Source: Acidobacteriota bacterium (GTDB taxonomy: Bacteria > Acidobacteriota > Terriglobia > Bryobacterales > UBA6623). Taken from it: a DNA stretch of 64,000 nucleotides. Positions 18,241 to 25,434 of the stretch are shown piece after piece (within the stretch, counting starts at the first letter, position 1; each line of letters starts with the position of its first letter). A model generated the notes under the pieces. The model had not been told where the DNA came from. It did no database searches and saw nothing but the letters and a program-made list of their open reading frames with translations. Where the stretch lies: the NCBI GenBank assembly GCA_016125275.1, contig WGMB01000015.1:124001-188000 (forward strand). The letters are read 5' to 3'. The position numbers and the translations under genes are program-made.

Positions 18241-18885
18241 TTGGCGCCCCCCACGCTCCAGATCGTCAAGGTTTGCGGCATCACCCAGCCGGCAGACGCC
18301 CTGTCGGCGGCGCGCGCCGGCGCCACGGCCATCGGGCTCATCTTCTATCCCCGCAGCCCCCGGGCCGTGACGATGCAACAGGCGGCGCTGGTCGCCGCCG
18401 TCACGCCGCGCTCTGTCTTGCGCGTCGGGGTGTTCGTGAATGAGACGCCGGAAACGATCCGCGCTCTGGTCGAAGCCGCGCAGCTCGACATCGTGCAGCT
18501 CCACGGCGACGAGACGCCGGACTTCTGCGCCGAGCTCCACGACCTGCGGCTCTGGAAGGCCCTGCCGGTGACCGAGAAGTTCGACCCGGCGTCGGTCAGC
18601 GTCTATCCGGTGGAAGCCGTCTTGCTCGACACTCCCGCCGGCGACCGCTACGGCGGCGCGGGCCGCACCTTCCCCTGGGCTCAGGCGGCGGCTGCGCGGG
18701 AGTACAAGAAGGTAATCGTGGCGGGCGGGCTCGACGGCTCGAACGTCGCCGAAGCGGTCCGCCAAGCGGCCCCCTGGGGCGTGGACGCCAGCTCGAAGCT
18801 GGAGGCGCGGCCGGGCGTGAAGGACGCGGAGAAGATCCGCGACTACGTCGATCAGGCGCGCCGGGCGGCAGGCTGGTCGTCGTAG
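18241..18885 (+). CDS. trpF: Phosphoribosylanthranilate isomerase
   Basis: The protein has 214 residues, the normal length. It converts N-(5-phosphoribosyl)anthranilate to CdRP in tryptophan synthesis. Diagnostic motifs are KVCGIT with the catalytic Cys near the N-terminus, GLIFYPRSPRAV, VQLHGDE, the catalytic Asp in LLDTPAGDRYGGAGRTFPW, and the phosphate-binding VAGGLDGSNV and GVDASSKLEARPG. The start is TTG; the first beta strand follows at once, leaving little room for another start. AAGGG abuts the TTG, too close for a standard ribosome binding site. No other trp genes are near, so trpF is detached from any trp operon here. Confidence 0.95.
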   Translation: MAPPTLQIVKVCGITQPADALSAARAGATAIGLIFYPRSPRAVTMQQAALVAAVTPRSVLRVGVFVNETPETIRALVEAAQLDIVQLHGDETPDFCAELHDLRLWKALPVTEKFDPASVSVYPVEAVLLDTPAGDRYGGAGRTFPWAQAAAAREYKKVIVAGGLDGSNVAEAVRQAAPWGVDASSKLEARPGVKDAEKIRDYVDQARRAAGWSS

Positions 18886-18899
18886 AAAGGACGCGCCGT

Positions 18900-19103
18900 C
18901 TAGGAGTCGCGGCGGCGCCAGGCCTGCCGTCCCACCAGGAACAGGATCACCGCCGGCGGCGCGCCCAGCAAGAGGATGGCCGAGTTGAGCGCGTCCACGG
19001 CCTGCTGCCGCTGCGACCGCGCCGCCTCGCGGCACATGGCGCACTGCCCGAAGGCCGGGCCGAGCGTTAGCGCCGCCAGCAGCCCCGCGCGCAGCCACCT
19101 CAC
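18900..19103 (-). CDS. Small CxxC membrane protein at the end of the cytochrome oxidase operon
   Basis: The GTG at 19103 overlaps the upstream stop codon as GTGA, giving a protein of 67 residues. It has an N-terminal hydrophobic signal (RAGLLAALTLGPAFG) followed directly by QCAMCREA, then a second hydrophobic segment (LLLGAPPAVILFLVG) and a basic C-terminal tail RQAWRRRDS. The layout suggests a small protein with the CAMC pair on the periplasmic side. I do not recognise a named family. Its position as last gene of the oxidase operon suggests an oxidase-associated subunit or a metal/heme assembly aid. That role is inferred from context only. Confidence 0.65.
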   Translation of the reverse strand: MRWLRAGLLAALTLGPAFGQCAMCREAARSQRQQAVDALNSAILLLGAPPAVILFLVGRQAWRRRDS

Positions 19104-19396
19104 GGACGGTTCTCCAGCAGCAGATAGCCGTCCGGCAGCAGGTACGCCATCAGGATCAGGATACAGGCGACCAAAGCGGGCGCGAGCATCCACGTCAGCG
19201 CCGGCTTGTCGTACTTCAGGTGCATGAAGTAGGCCATGATCATGACCGCCTTCACCACCGAGAACGTCATCAAGGCCGAAAGCATCAGCAGCGGGCCGAC
19301 GTGGATATACGCCAGCAGCACCTCGATCAACGTGAGGCCCAGCAGCCCCAGCCAAACCTTGACCATCAACGGACGTTGCGATTGCGCCGATTCCAT
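19100..19396 (-). CDS. Cytochrome c oxidase subunit IV family protein
   Basis: The 98-residue protein has three hydrophobic segments, and the second carries the family pattern MTFSVVKAVMIMAYFMHLKYD. This is the prokaryotic subunit IV (CyoD/CtaF-like) family, a small accessory subunit that stabilises the core oxidase in the cytoplasmic membrane. It follows the second subunit III gene by 9 nt and overlaps the next small gene by 4 nt, so it is an internal member of the oxidase operon. Confidence 0.88.
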   Translation of the reverse strand: MESAQSQRPLMVKVWLGLLGLTLIEVLLAYIHVGPLLMLSALMTFSVVKAVMIMAYFMHLKYDKPALTWMLAPALVACILILMAYLLPDGYLLLENRP

Positions 19397-19405
19397 GAAG
19401 GTTCC

Positions 19406-20029
19406 CTAGCTCCCCGGAGCCACTGACAGCAAATAGATCAGCGGAAACACGAACATCCACACCAAGTCCACGAAGTGCCAGTAGAGGCCGGCGACTTCCA
19501 CATCTTCAGCGGCGAACTTGCCGCCCCCAAAGCCCAAAGCGACCACCAGCAGGTAGCCCACGCCGATCACCACGTGCGTCATGTGCAGGCCGGTGATGAG
19601 GAAGAAGAAGCCGCCGAACAGCGGGACGCCCCAGGGGTTCTCGAACGGCGTCACCCCTTCGTGGATCAAGTGGTTCCATTCGGTAAGGTGGAGTCCCACG
19701 AAAGCCGCGCCGCCGAGGGCCGTCAGCAGCGTCCACAGGCGCGCCGCGTTGCGGTCGCCGTCGTGAGCCGCCGCCACGCCAAACACCATCGTCAGGCTGC
19801 TCGACAGCAGGATCAGCGTCATCAGCGACGAGAACAGAATGCCGGGCGAGAACTCGAACGCGTGCGGCCACTCGTTGGCAATCCGCAAGTAGCTGTAGCA
19901 GATCAGCAGCGTGGCGAAGGTGAGAGCGTCGGAGATGAGGAACAGCCACATCCCGAGCTTCTTCAGCCCCACGCCGAGCATCGGGCGGCCCGCCAGAGTC
20001 ACGTGCTCCGCGTGTGCGTGAGCGCTCAT
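19406..20029 (-). CDS. Heme-copper oxidase subunit III (second copy)
   Basis: The ATG at 20029 gives 207 residues; the frame open upstream overlaps the preceding gene and is not used. The protein has a His-rich N-terminus (MSAHAHAEHV) and about five membrane segments. It shows the subunit III signatures GMWLFLISDALTFATLL near the start, FVGLHLTEWNHLI, FFLITGLHMTHVVIG and the closing YWHFVDLVWMFVFPLIYL. Subunit III supports the core of the proton-pumping oxidase. It is a paralogue of the preceding gene rather than a fragment; tandem subunit III genes are seen in some bacterial operons. Confidence 0.9.
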   Translation of the reverse strand: MSAHAHAEHVTLAGRPMLGVGLKKLGMWLFLISDALTFATLLICYSYLRIANEWPHAFEFSPGILFSSLMTLILLSSSLTMVFGVAAAHDGDRNAARLWTLLTALGGAAFVGLHLTEWNHLIHEGVTPFENPWGVPLFGGFFFLITGLHMTHVVIGVGYLLVVALGFGGGKFAAEDVEVAGLYWHFVDLVWMFVFPLIYLLSVAPGS

Positions 20030-20046
20030 TCCGTAGTCCCCATCCT

Positions 20047-20730
20047 CTAACCCCACATCACCAGCAACGCCAACAGATAGAGCCACAACAGGTCCATGAA
20101 GTGCCAATACAGCGCCGCCGCCGCGAACATCGACGTGCGCGGCGCCCCCGAGTCCGGCCGCAGCACGCGCACCGCCAGCACGCCCAGGGCGGCCAGTCCG
20201 CCGGCCACGTGCAAGGCGTGCGCGCCGGTCAGCAGGTAGAAGAACGACGCCGACGGGTTGCTCGCCAAAAAGACTCCCCGCTCGGCCAACTGCGACCAGC
20301 CCACCAACTGCGCTCCCAGAAAGCCCAGGCCCAGCGCCACCGTGGCGGCCACGGCCCAGCGCAGCCCCCGCAAGGTGCCACGCTTGAGCTGACGGCGTCC
20401 GACCTCGAACGATCCGCTCGACAGCAGCAGCAGCGTCGTCGACACCCAGATCGCCGGCGGCATCGGCAGCGTGCGCCAGTCGTCGGAGATCCGCCGCACG
20501 ACCATCGCGCTCGAGATCGCCGCGAAGAACATCACGATGCCCGCAATGCCGATCCAGACGGCCAAGCGCAGGCGGTCACCGGACTGAAAACCGTCCCCGG
20601 ACGACCCGTCTCCCCCGCCCCCAAAGCCTTTCGGAGGCCTCGGACGGAATCCGCCGCCGCCGGTGGTGGGTCGCTCGGCGGTCTCTCGCCGCGGGCGCTC
20701 CAACTCGACTGGCGCTGCGGTCACTGCCAT
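20047..20730 (-). CDS. Heme-copper oxidase subunit III (first copy)
   Basis: The protein has 227 residues. A Pro/Gly-rich cytoplasmic N-terminus (about residues 1-52, with a GGGG stretch) precedes five membrane segments. Typical motifs are MFFAAISSAMVVRR, WVSTTLLLLSSGSFEVGRR, FFYLLTGAHALHVAGG and YWHFMDLLWLYLLALL. It begins 6 nt after the subunit I stop codon, so it belongs to the operon. It differs strongly from the copy that follows, especially at the N-terminus, so the two are old paralogues with possibly distinct places in the complex. Confidence 0.9.
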   Translation of the reverse strand: MAVTAAPVELERPRRETAERPTTGGGGFRPRPPKGFGGGGDGSSGDGFQSGDRLRLAVWIGIAGIVMFFAAISSAMVVRRISDDWRTLPMPPAIWVSTTLLLLSSGSFEVGRRQLKRGTLRGLRWAVAATVALGLGFLGAQLVGWSQLAERGVFLASNPSASFFYLLTGAHALHVAGGLAALGVLAVRVLRPDSGAPRTSMFAAAALYWHFMDLLWLYLLALLVMWG

Positions 20731-20736
20731 GGTCGA

Positions 20737-22539
20737 TCAATCTCCGGCGGCCGGCTCGGGCGCGAACACCGCGTCGTCGCTGTTGCACTGCATGGCGAAG
20801 TCGCGCTTGGCCTTCGGCAGGCTGTACTCGTAGGGTCCGCGCGTCACCACCGGCAGCCGGCCGGCGAAATTATCATAGGGCGGCGGCGTGGCCGTCGCCC
20901 ACTCGAGCGTCGTGGCCTGCCAGGGATTGTCGCCGGCGGCCTTCTTCCCCGCGAACAGGCTCCACACCACGTTCACCAGGAACAGCGCTTGCGCCGCCAC
21001 CAGCGTGTAGGTGGAGTGCGTGATGAACATGTGCAGGAAGTCGGCGCCGCCCTCGGCCAGATAGTTGAGCCCGGTCGTCTCGGCGTAGCGCCGCGGGTGG
21101 CCGATCGCACCGAGGAAGTGCATCGGTCCGAACACGGCGTAGACCCCGAAGAACGTCAGCCAGAAGTGGATCTTGCTCAGCGTCTCGTTCATGTGTCGGC
21201 CGAACATCTTGGGGAACCAGTAGGTCAGCCCGGCGAACATCGCCAGCACGGTCGCCACGCCCATGATCAGGTGGAAGTGCGCCACGACGAAATAGGTGTC
21301 GTGGAAGTACTGGTCCAGCGTCGGCTGCCCCAGCACGATGCCCGTAATGCCGCCGGCCACGAACACCGAGACGAAGCCGATGGCGTAGAGCATCGGCGCG
21401 GTGAAGCGCAGATTGCCCCCCCACATCGTGCCGATCCAGTTGAAGGTCTTGATCGCCGAGGGGACGCCGATGGCCATCGTCAGCAGCGAGAACACGAACG
21501 CCGAGTACGGGCTCATGCCGCTGACGAACATATGGTGTCCCCAGACCACGAAGCCCAGCGTGACGATGGCTCCCATCGCAAGGATCATCGCCTTGTAGCC
21601 GAACACGGGCTTGCGCGAAAACGTCGCCAGCACGTGCGAGACGATGCCCATCGCCGGCAGAATCGCGATATACACTTCCGGGTGACCGAAAAACCAGAAC
21701 AAGTGTTGCCAAAGAATCGGCGAACCGCCTGAACGATCCACGAGCTGATCGCTGATCACCAGCCCGCCGGGAATGAAGAAGCTCGTCTGGAAGTTGCGGT
21801 CCATCAGCAGCAGAATGCCCGCCGCCAGCAACACGCCGAAGGCCAGCAACGCGATCACGGCCGTGCAGAACCAGCCCCACACCGTCAGCGGCAGCCGCAA
21901 CATCGTCATGCCTTCGGTGCGCATCTCCAGCGTGGTCACGATGAAGTTCAGGGCGCTGAGCAGCGACGCCAGACAGAAGATGGCGATCGAGACCAGCCAC
22001 CAGTCCTGGCCGTTGCCGGCGATCGCCGCGCCGTCGAGCGCGCTCAGCGGCGGATACGCTGTCCAGCCGGCAATCGGCGCGCCGCCTTCCACCAGAAAGG
22101 CGCCCACCAGCACCACGAACGACAGCGCAGTGAGCCAGAACGACAGCATGTTCAGCCGCGGGAACGCCATGTCGTTAGCCCCGATCTGGATCGGCAGAAA
22201 GTAGTTGCCGAAGCCGCCTTGCGGGGCCGTCGTCAGGACCATGAAGACCATGATCGTGCCGTGCATGGTCAGCACGGCCAGGTAGAACTCCGGCGTCATC
22301 AGCCCGCCCGGAGCGCCCGCCGGGAACAGCGCCTCTAGCCAAGCCTTGGGCTCGGTCGGCGCCACCAGCCGGATCCGCATCAGCAGCGACAGGGCCATCC
22401 CCGTGAAGGCCGCCACGATCGCCAACGCAAGATACTGGATGCCGATGACCTTGTGGTCGGTCGAGAAGACCCACTTGGAGAGGAACCCCTGCGGAGGCGC
22501 GTGGCGCTCGACCTCGACGTATTGGGAGATTTCCGGCAT
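20737..22539 (-). CDS. ctaD: Cytochrome c oxidase subunit I
   Basis: The 600-residue core subunit carries heme a and the heme a3-CuB site where oxygen is reduced. Visible signatures are the TM2 heme-ligand region TMHGTIMVFMVLT, the D-channel Asn/Asp pair region QIGANDMAFPRLNMLSFW, WFFGHPEVYIAILPAMG (CuB His and cross-linked Tyr, with the Glu of A1-type enzymes), VWGHHMF, and HDTYFVVAHFHLIMG with the heme a and a3 ligands. Twelve or more membrane segments are expected. It starts 3 nt after subunit II, and the two subunit III genes follow. The features fit an aa3-type A-family oxidase. Confidence 0.96.
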   Translation of the reverse strand: MPEISQYVEVERHAPPQGFLSKWVFSTDHKVIGIQYLALAIVAAFTGMALSLLMRIRLVAPTEPKAWLEALFPAGAPGGLMTPEFYLAVLTMHGTIMVFMVLTTAPQGGFGNYFLPIQIGANDMAFPRLNMLSFWLTALSFVVLVGAFLVEGGAPIAGWTAYPPLSALDGAAIAGNGQDWWLVSIAIFCLASLLSALNFIVTTLEMRTEGMTMLRLPLTVWGWFCTAVIALLAFGVLLAAGILLLMDRNFQTSFFIPGGLVISDQLVDRSGGSPILWQHLFWFFGHPEVYIAILPAMGIVSHVLATFSRKPVFGYKAMILAMGAIVTLGFVVWGHHMFVSGMSPYSAFVFSLLTMAIGVPSAIKTFNWIGTMWGGNLRFTAPMLYAIGFVSVFVAGGITGIVLGQPTLDQYFHDTYFVVAHFHLIMGVATVLAMFAGLTYWFPKMFGRHMNETLSKIHFWLTFFGVYAVFGPMHFLGAIGHPRRYAETTGLNYLAEGGADFLHMFITHSTYTLVAAQALFLVNVVWSLFAGKKAAGDNPWQATTLEWATATPPPYDNFAGRLPVVTRGPYEYSLPKAKRDFAMQCNSDDAVFAPEPAAGD

Positions 22540-22542
22540 GAC

Positions 22543-23352
22543 TTATGGCAGGTAAGAGACCTGTTCCATCATCCAAGACTTGTAGCGCTGCTCATCCACC
22601 ACTTCCAGGTAGCCCCGCATGCGGTAGTGCCCCAGCCCGCACAGCTCCGAACAGGCGATCTCGTACTCGCCGAGCTTGTCGGCCTTGAACGGCAGCCGCC
22701 CGACGAGGCCGGGCACGGTGTCCATCTTGATGCGCAGCTCCGGCACGAAGAAGTTGTGCAGCACGTCCTTGGACTTGAGCAGCAGAGTGACTTCGCGATT
22801 CACCGGCACCACCAGGCGCGGCGAGATGATGTCGTCGGCTCCGTCCGCGTGCGAGCGGTCCACGCCCACCGGATTGCCGATCGAGTCGTCGATCAGCTTG
22901 GGGTCGATGGGGCCGAAGCGGCCGTCGGCGCCGGCGTAGCGGAAGTTCCACACGAACTGCTGCGCCACCACCTCCACCTGCAAGGCGTCGGCGTCGCGGT
23001 CCACCCGGGCCGAGTCGAACCGCACCTCGGCCCAAGCCGAGTAGCCCATCAAGGCCAGGCCGAGGAAGAGCACTGAGGCCGCGGTGGTCCACAGCATCTC
23101 CCAGCGGTCGTTCTTCTCGAAGTAGGCGGCCGGCTCGGCGCGCTCTCGGCCGAAGCGGAGCACGGCGTAGCCCAGAGCCGCCTGCGAGATCACGAAGATG
23201 ATCGCGATGATCGTGAACGTGAGCGCGAGTTGGTCGTCGAGCAGGCGCGCCAAATCGCTGATCGCCTCCGGCGGCGCCCACCAGCCGAGCAGAACCGGGG
23301 CGAGCAGGGCGGCGGCGACGAGCCAGATCGCAAGGGCGGCGAAGAAGCGCAT
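22543..23352 (-). CDS. ctaC: Cytochrome c oxidase subunit II
   Basis: The ATG at 23352 gives 269 residues; a TTG 21 nt upstream is possible but the -10 box favours the ATG. There are two N-terminal membrane segments (residues 1-25 and about 45-65). A periplasmic cupredoxin domain follows, with HNFFVPELRIKMD and the CuA site CSELCGLGHYRM, complete with two Cys, the later His and Met. It accepts electrons from cytochrome c. There is no C-terminal cytochrome c fusion, unlike caa3 enzymes, so a separate donor is needed. It heads the operon, followed by subunit I after 3 nt. Confidence 0.95.
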   Translation of the reverse strand: MRFFAALAIWLVAAALLAPVLLGWWAPPEAISDLARLLDDQLALTFTIIAIIFVISQAALGYAVLRFGRERAEPAAYFEKNDRWEMLWTTAASVLFLGLALMGYSAWAEVRFDSARVDRDADALQVEVVAQQFVWNFRYAGADGRFGPIDPKLIDDSIGNPVGVDRSHADGADDIISPRLVVPVNREVTLLLKSKDVLHNFFVPELRIKMDTVPGLVGRLPFKADKLGEYEIACSELCGLGHYRMRGYLEVVDEQRYKSWMMEQVSYLP

Positions 23353-23363
23353 CGAAGCCCTGT

Positions 23364-23369
23364 AGTGTA
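23364..23369 (-). promoter_or_regulatory. Candidate -10 box (TACACT) of the cytochrome oxidase operon
   Basis: TACACT ends 11 nt before the subunit II ATG. AGGG lies between the two and could act as a weak ribosome binding site on a very short leader. Confidence 0.4.
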
Positions 23370-23410
23370 TCAAGCAAGCGGCGCCGACAGCGCCCAGCGC
23401 CCCGCGGGCC

Positions 23411-24136
23411 TCAGGCGCGCAGAACCTCGCGAAGCGTGGCGCCGACGCCGCGCATGATCTTGGCGCCGTCGCCTCGGAACGACGAGCCGTGCATCGCCGC
23501 CAGCGTCTTGGGCTCCAGCGCCGCCAAGCGTTCGACCACCGCTCCGGTCTGGTCCGTGTAGGGCATATAGTTGGCGAAGGGCCCCTGCTGGTAGCGCTCG
23601 AGCGTTTCCCGGCTGCGCTCCAGAACCGCCTCGTCCTCGGTCAGCGCCACCGGATCGCCGTCCTGATGCAGCAGATCGGAGGTGAACAGCGTCTCGCCGG
23701 TCTCTTCGAACATCACGCCCGCATCCCAGCCGTGCGGCACGTGGGCCGTGGCGACGAACCGGAAGCGCTTGGAGCCGGTCGCGAGGACCTCCCCGTCCTG
23801 GAGCACCTTTGGCGGCCGGGCCGCAAAGTCATACAGGCTGACCATGGCGCCCACGAAGCCGCAGACGGGCTCGGCGTTCGGAGCCAGGGCGAGCCAGTCG
23901 TTCAAACCGCCCCACTCGTCGGCCTCGAAGTGGCTCCCGGTCACCCAGCGCAACTGCCCGGGCTCGATCAGGCTCAGCACGGCCTCCTTCAAGTCCGGAA
24001 ACATGCCCCGCAAGCCGGCGTGCATCAGCAGTGGCTCGTCGTCGCGGATCAGGAAGTGGTTGAACTGCATCCCCACCTGCGGATGCAGCACGGAGAGTCG
24101 AAAGATATCGGGGGCGATTTCGTCGATGCGGGCCAT
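23411..24136 (-). CDS. MBL-fold metallo-hydrolase / flavodiiron-like oxidoreductase domain protein
   Basis: The ATG at 24136 gives 241 residues; the open frame upstream overlaps the TIR gene and is not coding-like. The beta-lactamase fold is marked by FNHFLIRDDEPLLMHAG, the metal motif SHFEADEWGG (HxExDE, as in flavodiiron proteins rather than HxHxDH), TAHVPHGWD, LFTSDLLHQ and the final AAMHGSSF. That set fits the diiron or ODP-type branch of the superfamily, but no flavodoxin domain follows. The substrate is unknown. It starts 40 nt after the TIR-nuclease stop codon but has its own -10-like box, so co-regulation is uncertain. Confidence 0.82.
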   Translation of the reverse strand: MARIDEIAPDIFRLSVLHPQVGMQFNHFLIRDDEPLLMHAGLRGMFPDLKEAVLSLIEPGQLRWVTGSHFEADEWGGLNDWLALAPNAEPVCGFVGAMVSLYDFAARPPKVLQDGEVLATGSKRFRFVATAHVPHGWDAGVMFEETGETLFTSDLLHQDGDPVALTEDEAVLERSRETLERYQQGPFANYMPYTDQTGAVVERLAALEPKTLAAMHGSSFRGDGAKIMRGVGATLREVLRA

Positions 24137-24145
24137 AGCCAGCGC

Positions 24146-24151
24146 ATTGTA
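24146..24151 (-). promoter_or_regulatory. Candidate -10 box (TACAAT) of the MBL-fold gene
   Basis: GATACAAT ends 9 nt before the ATG at 24136, inside the 40-nt gap after the TIR-nuclease gene. It suggests an independent, nearly leaderless transcript. Confidence 0.45.
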
Positions 24152-24176
24152 TCCCAAGCGAATGCCGCCCGGGCGG

Positions 24177-25337
24177 TCAGGCCAGGGGCGGCGCCGCCAA
24201 CAGCTCCGGTGCGAACTCCAGGCCGGTGATTTGCTGGACTCTCTCGAGCGGCACAGCGAAGTCGAGCGCCCGGGGTCGGCCGGCGCGGACGCGCTCGTCG
24301 GGGCTGGGATTGTCGAAGTGGAAGGCCCGCAGGGCGAGCGCGCCTTCGTCGTCGAGGCCGCACACGACTTTCCAGAAGGCGCGCGGGATGCGGTAGGTCC
24401 CGTAGGCCACAAAGCCGTCGTCGCCGCGCTGCTCGTCGCGGAACGGCGGGTCGTCAGGGTGGAACACAGGACCGCAGAGGCCAGCCAGCCGGCCCTTACG
24501 CTCGGCCAAGGCCCGTTCCCACAGCTCCACCGCCAAGTAGCTCCCGCGGTTGACGAACGGGTGCTGCGGGGCCGTATTGGTCCAGAAGAAGGCTTGGTGC
24601 GAGGAGATCCAGGCCTGCCGCGGCGCTCCCCAGGTCAGGTGCGAACGCGCCACCAGGTGGCCCCGGTCATAGCCGCTGCGCTTGAAGTGCTCGTCGGAGG
24701 GCTGCAGCTCCAGCGCCACCAGAGGGTCGGGCATCCAGCGGTCGGCGCGCTCCACAGCCCCTTCCTTCTGCTGCAGGTCCACGTTGTAGGCCACGTACCA
24801 GGCCAGCCGCCGCGCCGGGTTCATCACCACGCTGAAGTGCAGGTAGTGCAGTTGCCGCGCCGTGCCGTGCACAGCCGGCCAGGGCACGCGCCGATCCTCG
24901 CCGAGGAACCGCGAATCGTAACCCGGGCGTACGGTGTCAATCCGCGACGGCGGAACCCTCTCGGCCAGGCTGCGGAAGAGCTGCAACAGCTCCGGGTGGT
25001 CGGGAGCCCCGCGCCAGCCGGGCATCACGGCCATCTCCCGTTGAGGGAAAGGCTCGGGGACGCCGCAGTCCTCGGCCAGCACGCCGAACAGCTTCTCCTG
25101 ATCCAGCCCGAACGACGCTTCTTTACGGACCCATTCCGAAGCCGCCGCCTCCGGCGTCCACAGCACGACGATGGCGCGGGATTGGTCGAGCGCTTTGTCG
25201 AGCTCGTCGCGCCAAACCTTGCCCACCCGGATCTCCGGGTCCCACCACACGCTCCAGCCCTCGGCTTCGAGCAGGCCGCGCAGAACTTCGGCGACGGCGG
25301 CGTTCTTGCGCGAATAGCTGAGAAAAACGTCGGCCAT
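24177..25337 (-). CDS. TIR domain fused to a DNA/RNA non-specific endonuclease; putative defence effector
   Basis: The protein has 386 residues. Residues 1-135 form a TIR domain: MADVFLSYSRKN (box 1), GWSVWWDPEIRVGKVW, AIVVLWTPEAAASEWVRKEA. Glu73 in SEWVRKEA matches the catalytic Glu of NAD-cleaving TIR domains such as SARM1. Residues about 155-370 form a NUC1-type endonuclease: YDRGHLVARSHL holds the catalytic His227, and NTAPQ followed by NRGSYLAVELWE supplies the Mg ligand Asn263 and Glu271 with the spacing known in Serratia nuclease. Both centres look intact. There is no signal peptide, so unlike classical secreted nucleases it would act in the cytoplasm. Known TIR proteins act in antiphage abortive infection; that role here is inferred. 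Confidence 0.88.
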   Translation of the reverse strand: MADVFLSYSRKNAAVAEVLRGLLEAEGWSVWWDPEIRVGKVWRDELDKALDQSRAIVVLWTPEAAASEWVRKEASFGLDQEKLFGVLAEDCGVPEPFPQREMAVMPGWRGAPDHPELLQLFRSLAERVPPSRIDTVRPGYDSRFLGEDRRVPWPAVHGTARQLHYLHFSVVMNPARRLAWYVAYNVDLQQKEGAVERADRWMPDPLVALELQPSDEHFKRSGYDRGHLVARSHLTWGAPRQAWISSHQAFFWTNTAPQHPFVNRGSYLAVELWERALAERKGRLAGLCGPVFHPDDPPFRDEQRGDDGFVAYGTYRIPRAFWKVVCGLDDEGALALRAFHFDNPSPDERVRAGRPRALDFAVPLERVQQITGLEFAPELLAAPPLA

Positions 25338-25356
25338 GCTCGCGGACCTCAGCCAC

Positions 25357-25362
25357 AGACTA
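25357..25362 (-). promoter_or_regulatory. Candidate -10 box (TAGTCT) of the TIR-nuclease gene
   Basis: TAGTCT lies 19 nt before the ATG at 25337, with GAGG between them as a possible ribosome binding site. It faces away from the -10 box of the divergent oxidoreductase gene at 25417. Confidence 0.35.
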
Positions 25363-25416
25363 GCCGGAAGAGGCGCGGTTGACCAGATTCGGCGACGTGC
25401 GGCGGAGCGCTCGGGC

Positions 25417-25422
25417 TACAAT
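25417..25422 (+). promoter_or_regulatory. Candidate -10 box (TACAAT) of the Gfo/Idh/MocA gene
   Basis: GGCTACAAT ends 12 nt before the ATG at 25435, predicting a leader of only a few bases. No ribosome binding site is seen. Confidence 0.45.
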
Positions 25423-25434
25423 GCCTCCAGACCC

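Noticed and set aside
25378-25383. TTGACC as a -35 box for the Gfo/Idh/MocA gene
   Set aside because: The distance to TACAAT (33 nt) is far from the 16-18 nt needed.
25336-25434. Upstream extension of the Gfo/Idh/MocA frame
   Set aside because: The Tat signal begins at the ATG at 25435 and a -10-like box lies inside the extension.
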